A stretch of 9,959 nt of DNA from Thermoflexus hugenholtzii JAD2 (lineage in GTDB: Bacteria > Chloroflexota > Dehalococcoidia > UBA2979): NCBI GenBank assembly GCA_945889565.1, contig CAMDBZ010000038.1, forward strand, positions 1 through 9,959, read 5' to 3'. The stretch's first letter is position 1. Every line of letters begins with the position of its first letter. A program made the position numbers and the translations under genes. Under the pieces are notes generated by a model that ran no database searches, was not told the origin of the DNA, and saw nothing but the letters and a program-made list of their open reading frames with translations. Shown here in pieces: positions 5,840 to 9,959 of this stretch.

Positions 5840-5889
5840 CGCGCGGCGAAGTGCGTAGACGATTAGGCGTTGGAGCCGTTCGCGGCGCG
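5840..5889. repeat. Long imperfect inverted repeat upstream of the glycosylase gene
   Basis: CGCGCGGCGAA (5840-5850) pairs with TTCGCGGCGCG (5879-5889) at ten of eleven positions across 28 bases. It begins seven bases after the tatC stop and ends just before the TACCAT box. It could be a terminator-like hairpin for the tat mRNA or an operator, but no U tract follows and the arms are mostly G and C. Confidence 0.35.
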
Positions 5890-5899
5890 ATGTTACCAT
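5870..5899 (+). promoter_or_regulatory. Candidate leaderless promoter for the udg-rnj-ftsK unit (TTGGAG / TACCAT)
   Basis: A weak -35 (TTGGAG, 5870-5875) is followed after 18 bases by TACCAT (5894-5899). The last T is eight positions before the A of the ATG at 5907, the same distance as for tatB. Transcription would begin at or next to the start codon, and there is no Shine-Dalgarno sequence upstream. Confidence 0.45.
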
Positions 5900-5906
5900 C
5901 CGCTGC

Positions 5907-6623
5907 ATGGTGGTGAGCGGCCGAGCTGGCCCGCGTGACGCCTCCGCTGCCCCCGGTGGCCCCAGCCGCCGCACGCCCCCCGCCTTCGTGGAGCTGTACG
6001 AGGAGATCGCGGACTGTCCGCGCTGCGAGCTCGCGCGCACACGCTCGCACACCGTACCCGGCGCCGGGCCCGCGCCCGCCGAGGTGATGTGCATCGGCGA
6101 GGCGCCCGGGCAGCGCGAGGACGAGCTCGGGCTGCCCTTCGTCGGCGCTTCAGGCCGCTTCCTCGACCAGCTGCTCGCCGTCGCCGGTCTCGCGCGCGAC
6201 ACGGTGTACATCGCGAACGTCGTGAAGTGCCGCCCCCCAGACAATCGCGACCCCGCACTCGAGGAGATCGCGGCATGCGCGCCGTTCCTCGACCGCCAGA
6301 TCGCGGCCGTCGACCCACGGGTGATCGTGACGCTCGGACGCTTCTCCATGGCGCGCTGGTTCCCCGGCGAGGCGATTAGCCGCATCCACGGCCGCGCCAA
6401 GCGCGCCGATGGCCGCCTGATCGTACCGATGTACCACCCGGCCGCCGCGCTGCGTAACGGCGGGCTGCGCCCCGTCATCGAGGCCGACTTCGCACAGCTC
6501 CCGCAACTGCTCGAGCACGCGCGCGCAGGCGCCGCGACCAGCGCACCTGCCGCGATCACGCACGCGGCGCCGCCTGCGGCGCCGACCACCTCGACTACCC
6601 CAGCCGGCGAGCGGCTGCTATGA
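5907..6623 (+). CDS. Uracil-DNA glycosylase, family 4 (iron-sulfur type)
   Basis: 238 residues. The protein removes uracil from DNA, starting base-excision repair. Motif A reads GEAPGQREDELGLPFVG (64-80), typical of family 4, and the second motif is HPAAALRN with His177. Four cysteines (Cys37 and Cys40 in CPRC, Cys108 in VVKCRPP, Cys124) match the ligands of the 4Fe-4S cluster in this family. The first 25 residues and the last 30, rich in Ala, Pro and Thr, are outside the conserved fold. The start at 5907 is supported by the TACCAT box. Family 5 is less likely given motif A. rnj follows ten bases after the stop, so the two are probably cotranscribed. Confidence 0.93.
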   Translation: MVVSGRAGPRDASAAPGGPSRRTPPAFVELYEEIADCPRCELARTRSHTVPGAGPAPAEVMCIGEAPGQREDELGLPFVGASGRFLDQLLAVAGLARDTVYIANVVKCRPPDNRDPALEEIAACAPFLDRQIAAVDPRVIVTLGRFSMARWFPGEAISRIHGRAKRADGRLIVPMYHPAAALRNGGLRPVIEADFAQLPQLLEHARAGAATSAPAAITHAAPPAAPTTSTTPAGERLL

Positions 6624-6633
6624 ACGGCACACC

Positions 6634-8289
6634 ATGAGCACGACTGCACTGCGCGTGATCCCCCTCGGCGGCCTCGGCGAGATCGGCCGCAACATGATGC
6701 TGTACGAGTACGGCGACGACATTATCGCCGTCGACGTCGGCGTGATGTTCCCCGAGGAGGAGATGCTCGGCGTCGACCTGGTGATCCCCGAGATCACGTA
6801 CCTGATGAACGCGCCGGAGCGCCTGCGCGCCGTCTTCCTCACCCACGGCCACGAGGATCACATCGGCGCGCTGCCGTTCCTGCTCAAGGAGATCAACGTC
6901 CCCGTCTACTGCACCCGCCTCACGCGCGGCCTCGTGGACGTGAAGCTGCGCGAGCACCGCCTGCAGCACGAGGCCGATATCCGCGTGGTCGAGACCGGCA
7001 CCACGGTCTCGGCGGGCGCCTTCAACGTCGAGTTCTTCGCCGTCTCGCACTCGATCCCCGACGCGGCGGGGCTGCTCATCCACACCCCGCTCGGCGTCGT
7101 CGTGCATACCGGCGACTTCAAGCTCGACCACACGCCGGTGATGGGGCAGCACACCGACCTCACGCGCCTCGGCGAGATCGGCCGCGAGGGCGCGCTGCTG
7201 CTCGCGATGGACTCGACCTACATCGAGCACGAGGGCTACACGCCGTCCGAGCAGATCGTCGCGGAGACGCTCGACCGCGTGATCGGCGCCGCGTCCGGAC
7301 GCGTGATCGTCACGACGTTCGCCTCGCTCATCTCGCGCGTGCAGATGGTGATCGACGCCGCCGAACGCTACGACCGCCGCGTGTTCGTCACCGGCCGCTC
7401 GATGGTCAACAACGTGCAGATGGCGCGCGAGCTGGGCTACCTGCGCGTCCCCGGCAACATGATGATGAACGTGCGCGAGCTCAACGAGCAGGCGGCGTCG
7501 CGCACCATCGTGGTCTGCACGGGCTCGCAAGGCGAGCCGACGTCCGCGCTGACGCGCATGGCCAACGGCACGCACCAGCACGTCACGATCCAGCGCGACG
7601 ACACTGTCGTGCTCTCCTCCAACCCCGTCCCGGGGAACGAGATGCTGGTCTACCGCAACATCGACAGCCTCTACCGCGCCGGCGCGAAGGTGATCTACAA
7701 CCGCCTCGCACCCGTGCACGTGCGCGGCCACGCGTCGCAGGAAGAGCTGAAGATCATCCATCGCCTGGTGCGGCCGAAGCACTTCATCGGCATCCACGGT
7801 GAGTACCGTCACCTCGTGCTGCACCGCCTGCTCGCGCTCCAGCTCGGCATGGCCGAGGAGGACGCGTTCGCCATCACGGACGGCGACGTGCTGGAGATCG
7901 ACGAGAACGGCGCGCGGCTCGCCGGGCGCGTGCCCGCCGAGTACGTCTACGTGGACGGGCTGGGCATCGGCGACGTCGACCACATCGTGCTGCGCGACCG
8001 CGCGCACCTCGCGAGCGACGGCATGGTCGTCGTCGTCGTCGCCGTCGATCGCCAGCGCGGCGAGCTCATACGCCCGCCCGAAGTGATGTCACACGGCTTC
8101 GTCGGCCCCGAGGAGGAGCCGGCGATGCTCGAAGGCGTGCGCCGCGTCGTCACCGCCGCCCTCGGCGGCGAGCACCACCCGGTCGATTGGACCGGCGTCC
8201 GGGAGGCGCTCAAGGACGACGTCGCGCGTTACCTGTACGAGCAGACGCGCCGGCGTCCGCTCGTCCTGCCGGTTACGGTCGAGGTGTAG
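6634..8289 (+). CDS. rnj: Ribonuclease J
   Basis: 551 residues, the standard length for this metallo-beta-lactamase/beta-CASP nuclease, which combines 5'-3' exonuclease and endonuclease activity in mRNA decay and rRNA processing. The N-terminal IPLGGLGEIGRNM is the RNase J signature. Metal ligands include His71, His73, Asp75 and His76 in HGHEDHIG, His139 (SHSIPD), Asp161 (TGDFKLD) and His388 (HGEYRHL). The beta-CASP region contains CTGSQGEP, SSNPVPGNE and VRGHAS with His366. A C-terminal domain follows from about residue 450. The ATG at 6634 has no recognisable ribosome-binding site; it lies ten bases after the glycosylase stop, so reinitiation is plausible. The gene next to ftsK is a familiar arrangement in Gram-positive-type genomes. 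Confidence 0.97.
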   Translation: MSTTALRVIPLGGLGEIGRNMMLYEYGDDIIAVDVGVMFPEEEMLGVDLVIPEITYLMNAPERLRAVFLTHGHEDHIGALPFLLKEINVPVYCTRLTRGLVDVKLREHRLQHEADIRVVETGTTVSAGAFNVEFFAVSHSIPDAAGLLIHTPLGVVVHTGDFKLDHTPVMGQHTDLTRLGEIGREGALLLAMDSTYIEHEGYTPSEQIVAETLDRVIGAASGRVIVTTFASLISRVQMVIDAAERYDRRVFVTGRSMVNNVQMARELGYLRVPGNMMMNVRELNEQAASRTIVVCTGSQGEPTSALTRMANGTHQHVTIQRDDTVVLSSNPVPGNEMLVYRNIDSLYRAGAKVIYNRLAPVHVRGHASQEELKIIHRLVRPKHFIGIHGEYRHLVLHRLLALQLGMAEEDAFAITDGDVLEIDENGARLAGRVPAEYVYVDGLGIGDVDHIVLRDRAHLASDGMVVVVVAVDRQRGELIRPPEVMSHGFVGPEEEPAMLEGVRRVVTAALGGEHHPVDWTGVREALKDDVARYLYEQTRRRPLVLPVTVEV

Positions 8290-8347
8290 TCCAGCACCGC
8301 AGCCGGCGCCGCGGCGGGCGGCACCGGAACGGAAGCGTACGTGGAGG

Positions 8348-9959
8348 ATGGCTCGATCCCGTCGTGCCCGCTCCGGGCTTGCGAGCCCGCTGGGGCTGTT
8401 CCGCGCTGAACTGATCGGGGCGCTGCTGGTCGCGCTGGCGTTGGTCGCCGTCCCGTTCCTGCTGCCGCTCGCCGGCGTGCTCGCCGACGCGCGCGACGGC
8501 GTCGTCGGTGCGCTCGGCGTGCACGTGTTCACCGCTACCCTCTTGATCGCTCTGCTGGGCACGCTGATCGCGATGCGCTACACCTTCTGGCTCCGGGAGC
8601 AGGCGCGGCACCTCTGTGGCGTGCTGCTGCTGCTCGTGTGGTCGGCGGGTGCGCTGGGGCTGTGGCACCCCGCGCAAGCGCTCGGCGGCGTCGATCTCGG
8701 CGAGCACTCCGCCGGCGGCGACCTCGGACGCGCGCTCACGGACGGCGCATGGCCCACGGCCGCGTGGCTGCTCACGCTGCCGACCGGCTTCGCGCTGCTC
8801 TGGCCCGCCACCGCCCTGCGCCTGCTCGAGGCGCTGCCTGGCGTGCTGGCCGCCGTCGCCATCGTGGCGTGGCACGGCACGGCTGCCCTGGCGCGGGTCG
8901 GCTGGCGCTCGCTGCGCTCGCTCTTCGCGGGCGTGCTCGGCGCGCCACACGACCGCGCCACCGCGCCCCTCGAGGGCGCGGCGCTCAACCTCGAGCTCGC
9001 GGACGACGACCTCGAGGACTATGCCGAGGACGAGCTGTACGACGAAGCCGACGAGGAGTTCGTCGACGAGCTCGAGGAGCAGCCGGAGCCGGCGCCCGCG
9101 CCGCGCGCCCGCCGCCGCCAGCCGGCGCAGATGCCGATGGACCTCGATCACCCCGTCCAGGAGTGGCGCCATTCCGCCGACGGCTGGCAGCTGCCGCCGA
9201 CGAGCACGCTGGTCGCCAGCGTGGACCCGCCCGACACCACCGCCGAGAACGACCGCCGCGCCGAGCTGATCGTCGAGACGCTCGCCTCCTTCGGCGTCGA
9301 TGCGCGCGTCACGCAGATCAACGAGGGCCCCACCGTGACGCAGTTCGGCGTCGAGCCGGGCTGGGACGTGCGCACGCGCACACTGCTCGAACGCGACCCC
9401 AGCGGCCAGCCGCTGCTCGACACCGAAGGCCAGCCGCGCCTGCGCGATGTCGAGGTGTCCCGCACGCGCATCCGCGTCAACCGCATCACCGCGCTCGGCA
9501 ACGACCTCGCGCTCGCGCTCGCCACGCCCGCGCTGCGCATCGAAGCGCCCGTGCCGGGTAAGTCGATCGTCGGCATCGAGGTGCCGAACGCGAGCGCCCG
9601 CGTCGTCACGCTGCGCAGCGTCATGGAGTCTGCGGCGTTTCGCAAGGCCACCGCGGTGCAACCGCTCTCGATCGCGCTCGGCGCGGGCGTGTCCGGCGAC
9701 CCTGTCGTTGCGGACCTCGCGAAGATGCCGCACCTGCTGATCGCGGGCGCCACCGGCTCCGGCAAGTCGGTCTGCCTGAACGCGATCATCACGTGCTTGC
9801 TGATGAACCACTCGCCCGAGGAGCTGCGCCTGATCCTCGTCGACCCGAAGCGGGTGGAGCTCACGACGTTCGACCGCATCCCGCATCTCGCGTTCTCAAA
9901 GATCGTCGTGGACATGGACAAGGTCGTGGGCACGCTGCAGGCCGTGATCCACGAGATGG
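8348..9959 (+). CDS. ftsK: DNA translocase FtsK/SpoIIIE (C-terminus cut by window edge)
   Basis: 537 codons are visible. Hydrophobic segments near 21-46, 58-76, 88-106 and 137-178 form the membrane anchor. A very acidic linker (218-247) leads to the alpha/beta motor, with Walker A GATGSGKS (467-474) and Walker B LILVD ending at Asp499, followed by PKRVE. The protein pumps DNA through the division septum during chromosome segregation. The C-terminal gamma domain, if present, lies beyond the edge. Between GVEPGW (334-339) and VSRTRIRVNRI lies an insertion of about 30 residues containing an eight-residue repeat, described in the findings. The ATG at 8348 directly abuts GGAGG (8343-8347), an abnormally short spacing, but no other ATG or GTG in frame precedes the first membrane segment. 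Confidence 0.95.
   Translation, partial: MARSRRARSGLASPLGLFRAELIGALLVALALVAVPFLLPLAGVLADARDGVVGALGVHVFTATLLIALLGTLIAMRYTFWLREQARHLCGVLLLLVWSAGALGLWHPAQALGGVDLGEHSAGGDLGRALTDGAWPTAAWLLTLPTGFALLWPATALRLLEALPGVLAAVAIVAWHGTAALARVGWRSLRSLFAGVLGAPHDRATAPLEGAALNLELADDDLEDYAEDELYDEADEEFVDELEEQPEPAPAPRARRRQPAQMPMDLDHPVQEWRHSADGWQLPPTSTLVASVDPPDTTAENDRRAELIVETLASFGVDARVTQINEGPTVTQFGVEPGWDVRTRTLLERDPSGQPLLDTEGQPRLRDVEVSRTRIRVNRITALGNDLALALATPALRIEAPVPGKSIVGIEVPNASARVVTLRSVMESAAFRKATAVQPLSIALGAGVSGDPVVADLAKMPHLLIAGATGSGKSVCLNAIITCLLMNHSPEELRLILVDPKRVELTTFDRIPHLAFSKIVVDMDKVVGTLQAVIHEM

Noticed and set aside
4604..6649. 681-codon open frame on the - strand
   Set aside because: It is a shadow of tatB, tatC and the glycosylase, with composition-driven sequence and no domain.
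6595..8007. 470-codon open frame on the - strand
   Set aside because: It is antisense to RNase J, and its His/Asp/Val/Arg-rich translation mirrors the GC-rich codons of that gene.
8273..9886. 537-codon open frame on the - strand
   Set aside because: It is antisense to ftsK, which has membrane segments and Walker motifs. The shadow has none.

Overview
This is a very GC-rich bacterial window holding twelve protein genes. Eleven lie on the + strand; one, partial at the left edge, lies on the - strand. All coding frames are open, and I see no tRNA, rRNA, CRISPR array or insertion sequence. GTG starts are common (five of twelve genes). The gene content, the RNase J-FtsK pairing and the form of the FtsK beta domain suggest a high-GC member of the Chloroflexota. 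That is an inference from memory of family features, not a computed placement.

Layout. (1) Positions 1-1139, - strand: most of a large serine-recombinase-like protein. Its DNA-binding and zinc-ribbon regions look normal, but its catalytic domain has lost the active-site residues. (2) Positions 1140-1277: a divergent intergenic region rich in palindromes. (3) Positions 1278-4594, + strand: a run of DUF177/YceD, ribosomal protein L32, FabD, FabG, NusB and acyl carrier protein. This joins ribosome and rRNA functions to fatty-acid synthesis, with tight spacing and good Shine-Dalgarno sites. A consensus-like promoter lies inside nusB and could drive extra acpP transcription. (4) Positions 4595-4684: two adjacent hairpins, then a TATCAT box. 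(5) Positions 4685-5833: a two-gene Tat export unit (TatB-like plus TatC). (6) Positions 5834-5906: a long imperfect inverted repeat and a TACCAT box. (7) Positions 5907-9959: a family 4 uracil-DNA glycosylase, RNase J and the first 537 codons of an FtsK/SpoIIIE DNA translocase that runs off the right edge.

How it fits together. The central block is housekeeping. FabD loads malonyl groups onto the ACP encoded four genes downstream, FabG reduces the resulting 3-ketoacyl-ACP, L32 and DUF177 serve the large ribosomal subunit, and NusB serves rRNA transcription. The Tat pair exports folded proteins. The last block covers DNA repair, RNA decay and chromosome segregation.

The most unusual item is the recombinase-like protein. 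Relative to gamma-delta resolvase it keeps Arg8 but carries Leu at the nucleophile position and lacks the Asp67/Arg68/Arg71 equivalents, while the rest of the visible protein is intact. I infer a repurposed DNA-binding protein or an inactive relic; the sequence alone cannot decide. The second point of interest is a pair of candidate leaderless promoters in front of tatB and the glycosylase gene, with identical box-to-ATG spacing.
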